A DNA stretch of 64,000 nt, taken from Glaciecola nitratireducens FR1064. GTDB lineage: Bacteria > Pseudomonadota > Gammaproteobacteria > Enterobacterales > Alteromonadaceae. The position numbers and the translations under genes were made by a program. Positions 1 to 9,535 of this stretch are shown here, piece after piece; positions within the stretch are counted from its first letter, which is position 1; each line of letters opens with the position of its first letter. The notes beneath the pieces were generated by a model. That model made no database searches. It saw only the letters and a program-made list of their open reading frames with translations, and had not been told where the DNA came from. The stretch is from the NCBI RefSeq assembly GCF_000226565.1, contig NC_016041.1:3844001-3908000 (forward strand). Reading direction: 5' to 3'.

Positions 1-161
1 ATGCCGGTGAAAACGACGAGTGCGTTGCGAGGTAAATCTATGTCGATATTCTTTAAGTTGTGTACGCGCGCTCCGCGCACTTGAATGCAGTTTTCAGCAT
101 CGCAGAGGACGCTATTAGTTTTCTTTTCGACGATGGTTGGTTCTCCCGTAACAGTAGACAT
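1..161 (-). CDS. uvrA: UvrA-family ATPase, N-terminal 53 residues only (gene runs off the left edge)
   Basis: This is the beginning of a UvrA-type ABC ATPase, the damage-recognition subunit of nucleotide excision repair. The visible residues include [20 protein letters not shown], the conserved strand-and-loop region just before the Walker A motif, which would lie beyond the window. About 27 residues precede this block, more than in E. coli UvrA, and the ending VVFTG resembles the class II UvrA paralogues more than the housekeeping VVTG form, so a paralogue is possible. The start is ATG at 161. Family assignment is firm; housekeeping versus paralogue is inference. Confidence 0.85.
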   Translation of the reverse strand, partial: MSTVTGEPTIVEKKTNSVLCDAENCIQVRGARVHNLKNIDIDLPRNALVVFTG

Positions 162-256
162 AAAAATTAATAATAACCTATCCAGCCCACATACGTAATG
201 AGTGAGCTCATTCAAAATGCAAGCTTGGTCGTTCTCACCGGCATAGGCTGTCTTAA

Positions 257-610
257 TTACTCGATGATTAACTCACCTACGTACATTTTCATTTGACAGT
301 GAAACGCATAGTGACCAGACGGTGAAGCGGGTATTGTCACACTCTCTTGCTTGTTCAGCGGCAGCGTTGCATTAATCTCTAAATCAGGAATGAGTAGAGT
401 TTCCGCGCAAGATGACAGGTCGCGCCTTGTAAACATAAGCACAGTCTCTTTATTTGCAGGTATTTTGATTTTGGACGGCTGGTATACGCCATCTTTGACA
501 ATCACCTCAACACGGCCTTCTTGCAGCGCAACACTTGACGATTTATAAAGCCAAAACCACCAAACAATAATGGCGATAAGGGCCACGCCGATTAAATTTA
601 TCCATAACAT
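257..610 (-). CDS. membrane-anchored cupredoxin-domain protein
   Basis: A 117-residue protein with one N-terminal membrane helix (about residues 4-21) and a periplasmic domain resembling the EfeO-type cupredoxin fold. The expected copper-ligand set is visible: Cys68 in a DLSSCAET stretch, then His104, Cys105 and Met107 in FHCQM near the C-terminus. It lies 12 nt downstream of copA on the same strand and probably shares its copper-responsive promoter. The likely role is binding periplasmic copper, perhaps receiving it from CopA or detoxifying it there. Function is inferred from fold and context; metal specificity is not proven by sequence. Confidence 0.8.
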   Translation of the reverse strand: MLWINLIGVALIAIIVWWFWLYKSSSVALQEGRVEVIVKDGVYQPSKIKIPANKETVLMFTRRDLSSCAETLLIPDLEINATLPLNKQESVTIPASPSGHYAFHCQMKMYVGELIIE

Positions 611-622
611 AACTCAATACTC

Positions 623-2977
623 CTAATGTTCTTTTGCTTTAAAAAAACGCAGGCGATTGGCGTTTGTCACCACGGTGAGTGAGGAAAATGCCATTGCAGC
701 ACCCGCAATCACTGGGCTCAATAACAAGCCAAAAAACGGATAAAGCACGCCAGCCGCAATGGGCACGCCAGCCACGTTATAGATAAATGCGCCAAACAAG
801 TTTTGCCTAATATTGCTTAGCGTCGCTTTGCTCACAGCGATTGCATCAGCTAATCCATGCAAAGAACCCCGCATGAGGGTGATATCGGCGCTTTCTATCG
901 CTACATCAGTGCCTGTTCCGATAGCAAAGCCAACATTTGCTTGAGCTAAAGCCGGCGCGTCATTGATACCGTCACCGGTCATGCCTACTATTTCCCCATC
1001 ACTTTGCAACTCAACGACTTTCTTTGCTTTGTCCTCAGGCAAGACTTCAGCAACGTATTCACTGATACCGACTTTTTCTGCTATCGCCTTTGCTGTGAGT
1101 CTATTGTCACCTGTCAACATCACAACTCGGATACCGCTGTTCTGTAAGCGTTTAATCGCTTCGATAGAGTCACTTTTAATTGGGTCAGCAACCGCAATTA
1201 CCGCCGCTAACTCATTGTTGACCGCGAAGTACATAGGCGTTTTTGCTTCTTCAGCGAATGCTTGTGCTTTGTCGATGAACGCTTCTATGTTGATGCCGCG
1301 CTTAGCCATTAGCTTTTCGTTACCAAACAACAGCACGCTGTCATCTAACTTAGCTTCAACACCTTGCCCTGCAATCGACGCAAACCCAGTGACCTTTTTA
1401 GGCTCGATCCCCTGCTCCTTGGCACTCTCCACTATCGCCATTGCCAGTGGATGCTCAGAGCCTGCTTCTATGCTCGCGGCGAACATCAATACTTCTTCTC
1501 GCGTTAGCTTATTTGCAACAAGTACATCGGTGACTTTTGGCGCACCTTCAGTGATCGTGCCGGTTTTGTCTAAAATCATCGTTGTTATTGTTGATGCGCT
1601 TTGCAATGCTTCGCCGTTTCTTATTAATACACCAGCTTCAGCCGCTTTACCTACACCCACCATGACCGACATTGGCGTAGCCAAACCAAGTGCACAGGGG
1701 CAGGCAATGATCAACACAGTCGTGGCCGATACAATGGCAAAAGCAATACTTGGAGTGGGTCCAAAATTTAACCAAGCGAGTGCACTCAACACCGCAATGA
1801 TCATAATAACCGGCACAAAATAGGCAGAAATCACGTCTGCCATTCGACCAATAGGGGGCTTAGAGTTTTGAGCTCGCTTCACCATATTGATGATTTGCGC
1901 TAATGCGGTATCTTTGCCTACTCGCGTTGCTTTGAACACTATCGAGCCAGATTTGTTAATAGTACCAGCAACGACTTTATCACCTTGCGTTTTCTCGACA
2001 GGCATAGGTTCGCCCGTTAGCATCGACTCATCTATCGCTGTGTGCCCTTCAGTCACCACACCATCGACGGATATTTTTTCACCCGGGCGCACTCTCACCA
2101 AATCATCAAGCAGGACATTTTCAATGGGAATATCAATGTCTTTATTGTCTCGAATTACCCTAGCGGTTTTAGACTGCAAACCAATCAGTCTTTTAATCGC
2201 TTCAGAGGTTTTGCCACGGGCTTTCACTTCCAAGGCTAAACCAAGGTTAATTAAACCGATAATCATCGCAGTCGCCTCAAAATAAATGTGCCTTGCCATG
2301 AGAGGGAGTAAGTCAGGCACCGCGACTACCACCATGGAATATATCCAAGCGGTGCCTGTACCTAATGCAATTAAGGTATCCATGTTGGCAGAATGATTTT
2401 TAAAAGAGTGCCACGCGCCAATGTAAAAATGCTTACCCGAAAATATCATGACGCCCAGCGTCAATAGCCCTACGGAGAACCATACCAACCTTTCTGTGCT
2501 TGTCGTCACGGTCATTTCACCAATTGCCAGCCCATAAATCATGAGTGGGACACCAATCAGCAAAGCAATAGACATATCGCGTATTAACTTTTTATAGTAT
2601 TTCGCATCAGCCTTGTCTTTTTCATCAACCGCCTCTTCTTCTGATTCGCTTGTGTCAATTTTTGCGTTATACCCGGCTATTTCAACCGCTGAAATCAGAG
2701 AGGCATCCGCCACGTTGCCGACAACTACCACGGTTCGCTGTGCAAAATTCATTTCTGCGCTCTGGACGCCTTCAACGGAGTTAAGTGCTTTTTCAATTTT
2801 ACTTACGCAACTGGCACAGCTTGCGCCGTCCACGATGAGATGGTGTTCTGATTGTCGATCGTTACTTGCTAGATTATTCGTGATTTTGTCGTCTGATGCA
2901 TCTGGCTGTGTAGTATTTTTTGGCTTGCAACACGCATGCTTAGCTTCGACGGTGTTACTTTTGCTGACGTTATTCAT
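623..2977 (-). CDS. copA: copper-exporting P1B-type ATPase CopA
   Basis: A 784-residue inner-membrane ATPase that pumps Cu(I) out of the cytoplasm. In order there are a Cys/His-rich N-terminus (HACC), one heavy-metal-binding domain with GASCASC (Cys54 and Cys57), eight predicted helices with the CPC metal site, a TGE actuator loop, the phosphorylation motif DKTGT, the SEHP motif, TGDN and GDGINDAP. An in-frame GTG 60 nt upstream (3037) would extend the protein. The ATG at 2977 is chosen because AAGGAGAG lies just before it and the extra residues do not look like family sequence. It is first in a two-gene copper operon behind a CueR-type promoter at 3114-3144. Confidence 0.96.
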   Translation of the reverse strand: MNNVSKSNTVEAKHACCKPKNTTQPDASDDKITNNLASNDRQSEHHLIVDGASCASCVSKIEKALNSVEGVQSAEMNFAQRTVVVVGNVADASLISAVEIAGYNAKIDTSESEEEAVDEKDKADAKYYKKLIRDMSIALLIGVPLMIYGLAIGEMTVTTSTERLVWFSVGLLTLGVMIFSGKHFYIGAWHSFKNHSANMDTLIALGTGTAWIYSMVVVAVPDLLPLMARHIYFEATAMIIGLINLGLALEVKARGKTSEAIKRLIGLQSKTARVIRDNKDIDIPIENVLLDDLVRVRPGEKISVDGVVTEGHTAIDESMLTGEPMPVEKTQGDKVVAGTINKSGSIVFKATRVGKDTALAQIINMVKRAQNSKPPIGRMADVISAYFVPVIMIIAVLSALAWLNFGPTPSIAFAIVSATTVLIIACPCALGLATPMSVMVGVGKAAEAGVLIRNGEALQSASTITTMILDKTGTITEGAPKVTDVLVANKLTREEVLMFAASIEAGSEHPLAMAIVESAKEQGIEPKKVTGFASIAGQGVEAKLDDSVLLFGNEKLMAKRGINIEAFIDKAQAFAEEAKTPMYFAVNNELAAVIAVADPIKSDSIEAIKRLQNSGIRVVMLTGDNRLTAKAIAEKVGISEYVAEVLPEDKAKKVVELQSDGEIVGMTGDGINDAPALAQANVGFAIGTGTDVAIESADITLMRGSLHGLADAIAVSKATLSNIRQNLFGAFIYNVAGVPIAAGVLYPFFGLLLSPVIAGAAMAFSSLTVVTNANRLRFFKAKEH

Positions 2978-3113
2978 AAAACTCTCCTTATCGAAGGTTG
3001 CATATATGACAATGTATTGCGCGTCCTTTTCGTGCACTTCTTTTTATAGAACTGTATAAAGTTACTTTTTGCGTGTTAATATACACCACGTGCAGTATCA
3101 TTTTCTTTTTACC

Positions 3114-3144
3114 ATCATAAACCTTGCAGCCGCTCAAAGGTCAA
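3114..3144 (-). promoter_or_regulatory. CueR-type copper-responsive promoter of copA
   Basis: On the minus strand TTGACC (3144-3139) and TATGAT (3119-3114) are separated by 19 bp, the over-long spacer typical of MerR-family activated promoters. The spacer region carries the interrupted dyad ACCTT...AAGGT, matching the known CueR operator at E. coli copA (CTTGACCTT...AAGGTT). It points towards copA and leaves a leader of roughly 130 nt. No cueR gene is present in the window, so the regulator must be encoded elsewhere. Confidence 0.88.
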
Positions 3145-3253
3145 GCACTTATTTCTGCAGTTAAAATGACATTAAATAAACGATCATGTGCATACAATAT
3201 ACGGCCTCTTTACTAGCCTGAACGTACCCAAGTTGAACCAATAAGTAGTCCCC

Positions 3254-3796
3254 ATGATTGAAATAATATTCCTCGCAATAGCCTTGAGCATGGATGCATT
3301 TGCAGTGTCCTTAACAATCGGCGTTAGCAATCCAAAGCAAATTCAAAAAATGGCGCTTTTAGCGGGTTTATACTTCGGCATTGCCCAAGGCTTAATGCCC
3401 TTGTTTGGCTATCTGGGAGGCGTTGCAATATTCGGATGGCTTGGTGAGTATACGCAATGGATAGCGTTTATCTTACTGCTTATTATTGGTATCAAAATGG
3501 TATACGAAGCGCTTACATCTCCACCCGAAAAAGGCGTAACATCGAAAAAATACTCACACCATGCATTATTGATGCTTGCAATTGCGACTAGCATCGACGC
3601 ACTCGCTGCAGGTTTCACTTTAACCTTGATGAGTATAAACGGCATTTATGCCTGCATTATCATTGCTATTATCACATTTTTATTCAGCTACTCAGGTGTC
3701 CTTATGGGTCGGAGCTCATCCGTTTGGTTGGGTAATAAAGCTGAAATTTTTGGTGGTGTGGTGCTGATATTTTTAGGTTTTAAAGTGTTAATTTAA
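3254..3796 (+). CDS. mntP: manganese efflux pump MntP
   Basis: A 180-residue, six-helix membrane protein of the MntP (YebN) family, which exports Mn(II). It has two homologous halves, each with a conserved Asp-containing helix: ALSMDAFAVSL near the N-terminus and ATSIDALAAGF at mid-length. E. coli MntP is of similar size (188 residues). The ATG at 3254 has no strong Shine-Dalgarno sequence before it. No yybP-ykoY manganese riboswitch is recognisable in the roughly 110 nt upstream. It diverges from copA, so the intergenic space serves two metal-export functions. Confidence 0.93.
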   Translation: MIEIIFLAIALSMDAFAVSLTIGVSNPKQIQKMALLAGLYFGIAQGLMPLFGYLGGVAIFGWLGEYTQWIAFILLLIIGIKMVYEALTSPPEKGVTSKKYSHHALLMLAIATSIDALAAGFTLTLMSINGIYACIIIAIITFLFSYSGVLMGRSSSVWLGNKAEIFGGVVLIFLGFKVLI

Positions 3797-3930
3797 GTAA
3801 CCTGACATGGCGCTAACTACAACATTCTATGCTAAGTCTCGCACCAATTTTGCAAACTTGAAAAAGAGGCGAGTGTGATATCTTCTTTTCTGCAACCATT
3901 CTTAGACTCGAATATTTCGCTAGCGCTCAT

Positions 3931-4896
3931 CTAAATCTTCTTGCTCAGCCAATGCATAACATTAAGTAAGAACTGCTCATTCTGCTGGGCACCTTCCGAT
4001 ACCAATCCATGTTTTTCTCCAGTAGGAATATAGATTTGTGAGGTAAACATCATGGCCTCGGAGAACACTGCAACTCGACCGTCACCAACTTCTAATACAG
4101 CACCCTGAGACCAGCCCTCCATTGATACCCTTGGAGTTTCGGAATTAATCTGAAAAGGTATCTCGGGTAAAAGTGAAGTAGAACCTTTGCCTAAAATCAA
4201 TAGTGCTTTGGCGTCGTTTGGTGCTTGAAAAGCTGAACCGCCAAATGTCCGTACCTGTCTTATTGATTTTGTCACGGGTTCAATAAGGCCATTAAAGGTA
4301 TCTGCTCCATTATTATACTGCTGACTGGACTTCATCCCTTTTGTTATTGAGTGTTGAGCAAGGCTTTCATCATCAATACGAAAGATCGCTTTATCTACGT
4401 GACCATTGCTAAACTCAAAGCCAAAAGCAAGGGATAAGGACTCTGCAGCTTTTGGGAAGGGTATGTGGTCTGCAATTAGGAATAGAGAGCCTCCTTCAGA
4501 TACCCACTGTTTAATCACTTGAACTTCTTTAGCATCAAACGCGTCGCGAAATGGCGGTGTCCAGTCTTGTCTGCCTGCGTCAAGAGCATTGGCGATAACC
4601 AAAATATCAGCCTGTTCCAAACCGGCTAATGTAAAAGCTTTTGTGCTACTTTTAACCGTGTAGCCGTCGCTGGCCAGAACTTTTGCAAATGCACTAAATC
4701 GACCATTCGCAGTATGAAAGTTATTGTGAGCCTCATCAATAAATACGACTGGACTGTTAAGTTTAGAAAAGCTTCTTGTCGTATTTTGAGGCTGGAAATC
4801 CGGGTCGGCCTGCTGAGGCAATCTATGGTTATCCGAGCAAGCAAAAGTGAGCACTACTGTAGAGCTAAGCAATAATATTCGTAAAAGTGGTTTCAT
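3931..4896 (-). CDS. DUF4350-like lipoprotein
   Basis: A 321-residue protein with a lipoprotein signal (hydrophobic stretch ending in a lipobox-like TFAC at about residue 20). The mature part begins with VVFIDEAHNN, contains DILVIANALD and then GGSLFLIADHIPFP, a pattern of the glutamine-amidotransferase-like fold in DUF4350/GldG-type proteins, where the domain usually serves as a non-catalytic binding module. It continues to a C-terminal HWLSKK. It has no operon partner and converges with mntP. Biochemical function is unknown. Confidence 0.6.
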   Translation of the reverse strand: MKPLLRILLLSSTVVLTFACSDNHRLPQQADPDFQPQNTTRSFSKLNSPVVFIDEAHNNFHTANGRFSAFAKVLASDGYTVKSSTKAFTLAGLEQADILVIANALDAGRQDWTPPFRDAFDAKEVQVIKQWVSEGGSLFLIADHIPFPKAAESLSLAFGFEFSNGHVDKAIFRIDDESLAQHSITKGMKSSQQYNNGADTFNGLIEPVTKSIRQVRTFGGSAFQAPNDAKALLILGKGSTSLLPEIPFQINSETPRVSMEGWSQGAVLEVGDGRVAVFSEAMMFTSQIYIPTGEKHGLVSEGAQQNEQFLLNVMHWLSKKI

Positions 4897-5182
4897 ATAA
4901 TTTCCGTATAATTGCTTAGGAAGGTCGCTTTATGAGAATTGCTATACAGAGCTCATACGTCGACGATTAACAATATGCATCAGGCTAAATTCGTTTGCAA
5001 ACAGCACCACTAAAATTCGAGTTACCTCTGTCGGTTTCACATTAGCGGACCAGTTTTATCTGCTAAGCGCGCAAACACTTCGAAAAATTAGAACGTTTTG
5101 CTCGCTAAATGTACATTGTAGTGAAAATTTTTGATGGTATTCTTGTTGCTCAACAAAACCCTAAACAATAGGAAACTTAACT

Positions 5183-5758
5183 ATGATCGGCAAATTAAAA
5201 TCGCTTCTACTCGTTTCTACCGCAATGCTTAGTGTCAATACTATGGCAAATACTACTTATACCATTGACCCGACGCACACTTCCGTTATTGCTACTTGGA
5301 ATCATTTCGGTTTTTCTAATCCAACGGCCGCGTTTTCTGATGTATCGGGTTCTATTACTTATGACGCAGACAAGCCTTCCGCATCAACTATCTCCGTATC
5401 AATCCCTGTAAAAACAGTCGATACTTTTGTTCCTAAACTAACTGATGAGTTTATGGCTGAAGCGTACTTTGATGTCAGCACTTATCCAACAGCAACTTTT
5501 GAGAGCACTAAAGTTACCTCAACTGGTGAAAATACCTATGATGTTGCAGGTAGGCTAACCATAAAGGGAACCACGAAGCTCGTAGTGTTTAAAGCAACGT
5601 TGAACGGTAAAGGCCCGCATCCGATGACTCAAAAAGCAGCAATTGGCTTTGACGCAAGTACAACAATCAAACGTTCTGACTTTGGGATAGACCAGTATGT
5701 ACCAAATGTTAGCGATGAAGTAACGTTGACCATCACTACTGAAGCGCAAGCAAACTAA
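5183..5758 (+). CDS. YceI-family periplasmic protein
   Basis: A 191-residue secreted protein with a cleavable signal peptide (about residues 1-22, ending TMANT). The remainder is a YceI-like lipocalin-type beta-barrel domain, starting with YTIDPTHTSV and with the LTIKGTTK region near residue 125. Members bind isoprenoid or other hydrophobic ligands in the periplasm and are often induced by stress or high pH. AGGAAA lies 10 nt before the ATG. The gene stands alone and is followed by a terminator at 5873. The ligand cannot be inferred. Confidence 0.9.
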   Translation: MIGKLKSLLLVSTAMLSVNTMANTTYTIDPTHTSVIATWNHFGFSNPTAAFSDVSGSITYDADKPSASTISVSIPVKTVDTFVPKLTDEFMAEAYFDVSTYPTATFESTKVTSTGENTYDVAGRLTIKGTTKLVVFKATLNGKGPHPMTQKAAIGFDASTTIKRSDFGIDQYVPNVSDEVTLTITTEAQAN

Positions 5759-5872
5759 TCATTAACGAAACGGTTGATAAAAGCTCTTCGTAAGGTGTGT
5801 AAGTGTAGTAGGTACACTTAATAACATCAGAACAAGTCGAAATCTAATATCAACAGCTAGTGTGACTCCCTT

Positions 5873-5908
5873 AGCCCCAAAGTATAACTATGCTTTTGGG
5901 GCTTTTTT
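5873..5908 (+). terminator. intrinsic terminator after the YceI gene
   Basis: AGCCCCAAA (5873-5881) pairs with TTTGGGGCT (5895-5903), followed by a run of six T. It lies 115 nt downstream of the YceI stop codon. Read leftward it has no T-run, so it serves the plus strand only. Confidence 0.88.
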
Positions 5909-6000
5909 AGTTGATATTCCGAAGCCAACTAGTGCGCATAAAAGCCGAGTGTGGTTTTAAATGAAAGCCAAAGAAAATAATCAAAAGGATTCGTGGATGA

Positions 6001-6585
6001 TTAATTTAAGTTACGTTTAGCTTCATAAGTAAGTATTTGATTCATGTATCTCTGGGTATCTGAAATTTCGTCAAGGCCATTAATCAATCTTTCTTTCAGG
6101 TATTTTGGTATATCGAAGTCATGTTTACCAAGTAAATCAGCACTGATGGTTTGCTCAACTAAGTCAATCGTTAGATCCTCACAACCACCTTGGTAATACT
6201 CTCGGTACTTTGTAAGAAACGCGGCGTTTACCTTAATCAGGAGGAGATTATTTTTTATCGCGTTATTAAAAAAAATATCGGCAAAACTTTCGGCTATTAC
6301 GCAGTCTACGCCAAAGTCTTTGATGGCCCAAACAGCATGTTCACGAGATGAGCCACAGCCAAAGTTAGCTCCTGAAACGATCACTTTAGCTTTGTCATAC
6401 GGCGCTTTATCAAAAATTGAATCACTCTCCTGCTCGCCACTTTGAGAGTATCGCCTGTTATAAAATAAGCCTCTCTTTAAACCCTTTTGGGTAATCGATT
6501 TCATGAACTGCTTAGGTAATATATCGTCAGTATTGATATCAGATTCTAATAAAGAAATAGCCGATCCTTTAATTGTAGTAAACAT
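6001..6585 (-). CDS. leuD: 3-isopropylmalate dehydratase small subunit (LeuD family)
   Basis: A 194-residue swivel-domain subunit (E. coli LeuD is 201). The substrate-binding loop GCGSSREHAVWAIKDFG is intact near residue 75. The start codon overlaps the stop of leuC by one base (TAATG), so the two are translationally coupled. LeuCD normally interconverts 2- and 3-isopropylmalate in leucine synthesis and is also known to hydrate citraconate. No leuA or leuB is near; the genes sit in a catabolic island with a CoA-transferase and a citrate-synthase-like enzyme. A role in degradation of a branched dicarboxylate is therefore plausible, but biosynthetic activity cannot be excluded. Confidence 0.88.
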   Translation of the reverse strand: MFTTIKGSAISLLESDINTDDILPKQFMKSITQKGLKRGLFYNRRYSQSGEQESDSIFDKAPYDKAKVIVSGANFGCGSSREHAVWAIKDFGVDCVIAESFADIFFNNAIKNNLLLIKVNAAFLTKYREYYQGGCEDLTIDLVEQTISADLLGKHDFDIPKYLKERLINGLDEISDTQRYMNQILTYEAKRNLN

Positions 6586-7964
6586 TACAGAACCTCCATT
6601 GGATGAGCAATTCGTCCCTTTATTGCTGTGGCTGCAGCGACAGCCGGCGATACAAGATGAGTACGGCCTCCTCTTCCTTGTCGACCTTCAAAATTTCTGT
6701 TTGATGTAGACGCGCAACGCTCTTCAGGTAACAGTTTATCCTCGTTCATAGCAAGGCACATTGAACAGCCAGGTTCTCTCCAATCACATCCCGCTTTCAC
6801 AAAAATGTCTTTTAAACCCTCTTCCTCTGCAAGTCTTGCGACTGCACCGGAGCCGGGAACAACCATCATTGATAAACCTACTTTGATCCGTTTCCCTTTC
6901 AAAATTGATGCGGCTAGGCGCAAGTCCTCAATTCTTGAATTTGTACAAGAACCGAGAAAAACCTTATGGATTGTCATAGATAAAAGCTCCTCACCAGAAT
7001 ACATACCCATATATTCTAGAACTCGCTTATATTTCAGCTCTTCAGCTTTTGTCGAATCACTAGCCAGTGCCGGGATTCGATCATGAATTCCGCATACTTG
7101 ATCTGGACTTGTTCCCCAAGTCACTCTTGGCTCTAAACCATCAATGTCTATCACTACCAATTTATCATAAACGGCATCTGGGTCAGACTTTAAGATGGGG
7201 TATTTAGCATTAGCGTTTGCTGTTTTGTTTAAGTAATCTATGGTTGTCTGATCTACAGCTACCATGCCAGACCTAGCGCCAGCTTCGATTGCCATATTAC
7301 AAAGAGTCATCCTGCCTTCCATTGATAACGCCGTAATATAGTCGCCGCAGTATTCAATAACGTAACCCACTCCGCCACTTGCACCAATGGTTGCGATCAC
7401 ATGTAGCGCAACATCCTTTGCGGACGTCCATGTTGACGGTTCACCGGTTAACGTTATTTTCAAAGATTTAGGCTTTTTTATTCTTAATGTTTGGGTTGCT
7501 AATACATGCTCTACTTCCGTTGTACCAATACCAAAACCCAATGCACCAAATGCGCCATGGGTACTAGTATGGCTGTCACCACAAACAATTGTCATACCAG
7601 GCAACGTTAAGCCGCGCTCAGGCGCAACAATGTGTACGATGCCATTTTCCTTGTCACCCATAGAATAGCCGGGAATATTAAATTCTTTGCGGTTACTTTC
7701 GAGTGTGGTTATCTGAATACGAGAATCATCGTCAGAGATATTTTGGATACCCAACGACTGGTTGACTGTTGGCACGTTGTGATCGACAACGGCGAAGGTA
7801 TTTTGTGGTCTGAATACGGTGCGATTTTTATCGCGCAGTCCTGAAAAAGCTTGAGGAGATGTAACCTCATGAATCAAATGCGTATCGATATAAAGCAGCG
7901 TTTCATCGTTAGGAAGTTCACACACTGCATGCAAACCCCAAATTTTATCAAGCAAGGTTTTCAT
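6585..7964 (-). CDS. leuC: 3-isopropylmalate dehydratase large subunit (LeuC family)
   Basis: A 459-residue aconitase-superfamily subunit (E. coli LeuC is 466). The 4Fe-4S ligands are visible: Cys340 in FLGSCTNSR and Cys400/Cys403 in GCSMC. The hallmark RCASTSNRNFEGRQGRGGRT is complete, placing it with true LeuC rather than aconitase. It forms the heterodimer with the overlapping leuD. A strong hairpin lies between it and the upstream wrbA gene. The gene set around it argues for a second, catabolic copy; searching the rest of the genome for a leuABCD operon would decide this. Confidence 0.9.
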   Translation of the reverse strand: MKTLLDKIWGLHAVCELPNDETLLYIDTHLIHEVTSPQAFSGLRDKNRTVFRPQNTFAVVDHNVPTVNQSLGIQNISDDDSRIQITTLESNRKEFNIPGYSMGDKENGIVHIVAPERGLTLPGMTIVCGDSHTSTHGAFGALGFGIGTTEVEHVLATQTLRIKKPKSLKITLTGEPSTWTSAKDVALHVIATIGASGGVGYVIEYCGDYITALSMEGRMTLCNMAIEAGARSGMVAVDQTTIDYLNKTANANAKYPILKSDPDAVYDKLVVIDIDGLEPRVTWGTSPDQVCGIHDRIPALASDSTKAEELKYKRVLEYMGMYSGEELLSMTIHKVFLGSCTNSRIEDLRLAASILKGKRIKVGLSMMVVPGSGAVARLAEEEGLKDIFVKAGCDWREPGCSMCLAMNEDKLLPEERCASTSNRNFEGRQGRGGRTHLVSPAVAAATAIKGRIAHPMEVL

Positions 7965-7980
7965 AATATAAAATACACAT

Positions 7981-8021
7981 AAAAAGTAGCGCTAAAATAC
8001 ATCTTATTTTTTAGCGCTACT
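7981..8021 (-). terminator. perfect 13-bp hairpin with T-run between wrbA and leuC
   Basis: Arms 8021-8009 and 7997-7985 are exact inverted repeats (AGTAGCGCTAAAA) around an 11-nt loop. On the minus strand the second arm runs into TTTTT, the form of an intrinsic terminator. It sits only about 20 nt before leuC and no promoter is visible between, so it may be a partial terminator or RNA-stabilising element that sets leuCD expression below that of the two upstream genes. Confidence 0.75.
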
Positions 8022-8042
8022 GTTAGTTGAAGGGGACTAAAA

Positions 8043-8651
8043 TTACTGTCCGCGTTTTATTGCGCGAGTTACCGAAGCAACATGGCGCCCCTGACTTTTA
8101 GCTATTTCTAATTCGTTTTCAGAAGGCATTCGGCTACCGTCGCCACCGGCGATCGTAGACGCACCATAAGGCGTTCCACCGGAAACCTCATCAATATTAA
8201 CGAGTCTTTTCTCTGTGTAAGGAGTACCAACAATCGTCATTCCTAAGTGCATGAGATTCACAATAGTTGAGATCAGTGTAGTTTCCTGACCACCGTGCTG
8301 GCTGGCGGTAGAAGTAAATACGCTTCCCACTTTGCCGACCAATGCATCTTGGAACCAAAGACCACCAGTTTGATCAAGGAAATTTGCCATTTGTGCAGCC
8401 ATACGACCATAACGAGTAGGCGTACCAATAATAATTGCATCATATTCAGGGAGTTCTTCAACGGTTGCAATCGGTGCACTTTGGTCAAGCTTTGCTCCAG
8501 CTTGCTTAGCCACTTCGTCCGACATAAGTTCAGGAACTCGCTTAATAACAACTTCGCTATTTTCAACAGAAGTAACACCCTCGGCAATTGCGTTCGCCAA
8601 TGCTTCGATATGCCCATATGTTGAGTAGTATAAAATAAGAGTTTTGGTCAT
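8043..8651 (-). CDS. wrbA: NAD(P)H:quinone oxidoreductase, WrbA type
   Basis: A 202-residue flavodoxin-like enzyme (E. coli WrbA is 198) that reduces quinones by two electrons using FMN. The N-terminus [15 protein letters not shown] is the phosphate-binding loop for FMN, and the [18 protein letters not shown] segment (about residues 76-93) is diagnostic of WrbA. It lies 13 nt after the citrate-synthase-like gene in the leftward operon. In this setting it could keep a quinone intermediate of aromatic breakdown reduced, which fits a pathway role but remains inference. A general oxidative-stress role is the alternative. Confidence 0.92.
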   Translation of the reverse strand: MTKTLILYYSTYGHIEALANAIAEGVTSVENSEVVIKRVPELMSDEVAKQAGAKLDQSAPIATVEELPEYDAIIIGTPTRYGRMAAQMANFLDQTGGLWFQDALVGKVGSVFTSTASQHGGQETTLISTIVNLMHLGMTIVGTPYTEKRLVNIDEVSGGTPYGASTIAGGDGSRMPSENELEIAKSQGRHVASVTRAIKRGQ

Positions 8652-8664
8652 AATATTATTCCTA

Positions 8665-9459
8665 TTATTTGTGTTTTGGTTCTACACCGTTGTAGCTGAT
8701 ACTTTCTGCAGCTTTGCCGGAAAGAATAAAGCCGATTGGATTTTCTGTTTCTTCTTGTAAGTGCCCTACTAAACTTGCTGTTCTCGCTAATAAAGATATT
8801 CCTTTCAGCGCGCCAAGTGGGAATCCTACATCAAGCATTACCGCAGGAATCGCTCCGTTTACATTCACCGGTAGCTGTCTATTCATTATCTCTGGTACAT
8901 ATTTTTCAATTGCCTTCGATGCTGCAATATATTTCCCGTCAACTTGATGTTCGTAAGCCAATTTGAGTATTCTGTTCGCTCTAGGGTCGCCGGTAGAGTG
9001 AAGCGGATGACCGAATCCTGGTACTTTTTCCCTAGCAGCTTTCAATTTGTTGAGAGACGCCTTTGCAGATTCATCAATCGAACCGTACTGTTCTTCATTT
9101 GCTACTATCTCGTGTAAAAACTGGCCGGCGATTTCCGCGCTACCTAACACGACTGAACCACAGCCGTTCAAACCGGCAGCAACTGCTCCTTGAAAAGCTT
9201 CGGGCGCTGCGGCAAGAGTCATTCTCGCTGCGACAACACTTGGTACAAGACCATGCTCCGCTATCGCGGTTAATACTACATTAGCAAAGAATTTTTGCTT
9301 TTCATTTGGCACATCACCACAAACCAGAAGCCAAAAATATGAAGTGAAGTCCATTTTGCCCATGATATCTTCGACCAGATCATGTCCCCTGACCGTAATA
9401 TTTTCGGCAGTTGAGGTGCAAATGGCAGAGTGAGCCTTGTCTTGCTTACCTATTCTCAT
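8665..9459 (-). CDS. citrate synthase / citryl-CoA lyase-like enzyme with altered active site
   Basis: A 264-residue single-lobe member of the citrate synthase superfamily, the size of citryl-CoA-lyase-like proteins rather than citrate synthase (about 430). The motif PGFGHPLH with His151 matches the second catalytic His. The first catalytic His (normally in HGGANE) is replaced in the GSVVLGSAE segment. Asn201 in PVNVNG sits where the catalytic Asp is expected. The start at 9459 is chosen because CAGGAG lies about 9 nt before it; the longer reading from 9528 lacks a ribosome site. It opens the leftward operon opposite the CoA-transferase. Likely reaction: cleavage of an acyl-CoA of a 2-hydroxy-2-substituted acid to acetyl-CoA and an oxo acid. 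Substrate unknown. Confidence 0.75.
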   Translation of the reverse strand: MRIGKQDKAHSAICTSTAENITVRGHDLVEDIMGKMDFTSYFWLLVCGDVPNEKQKFFANVVLTAIAEHGLVPSVVAARMTLAAAPEAFQGAVAAGLNGCGSVVLGSAEIAGQFLHEIVANEEQYGSIDESAKASLNKLKAAREKVPGFGHPLHSTGDPRANRILKLAYEHQVDGKYIAASKAIEKYVPEIMNRQLPVNVNGAIPAVMLDVGFPLGALKGISLLARTASLVGHLQEETENPIGFILSGKAAESISYNGVEPKHK

Positions 9460-9535
9460 ATGAAATAACTCCTGTATCGTTGTAAGCGAAATGTGAATCA
9501 CGTGGTATTGTTCTTTTAACTGCACCACCTGAATA

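Noticed and set aside
963-1823. 286-codon plus-strand reading frame opposite copA
   Set aside because: It is fully antisense to the strongly conserved P-type ATPase and its translation is low-complexity Ser/Ala/Thr-rich, typical of a shadow frame. The frame at 57246-57932 opposite gspN was rejected for the same reason.
3150-3253. Possible yybP-ykoY manganese riboswitch upstream of mntP
   Set aside because: The leader is only about 100 nt, partly used by the copA promoter, and the conserved riboswitch loops were not found.
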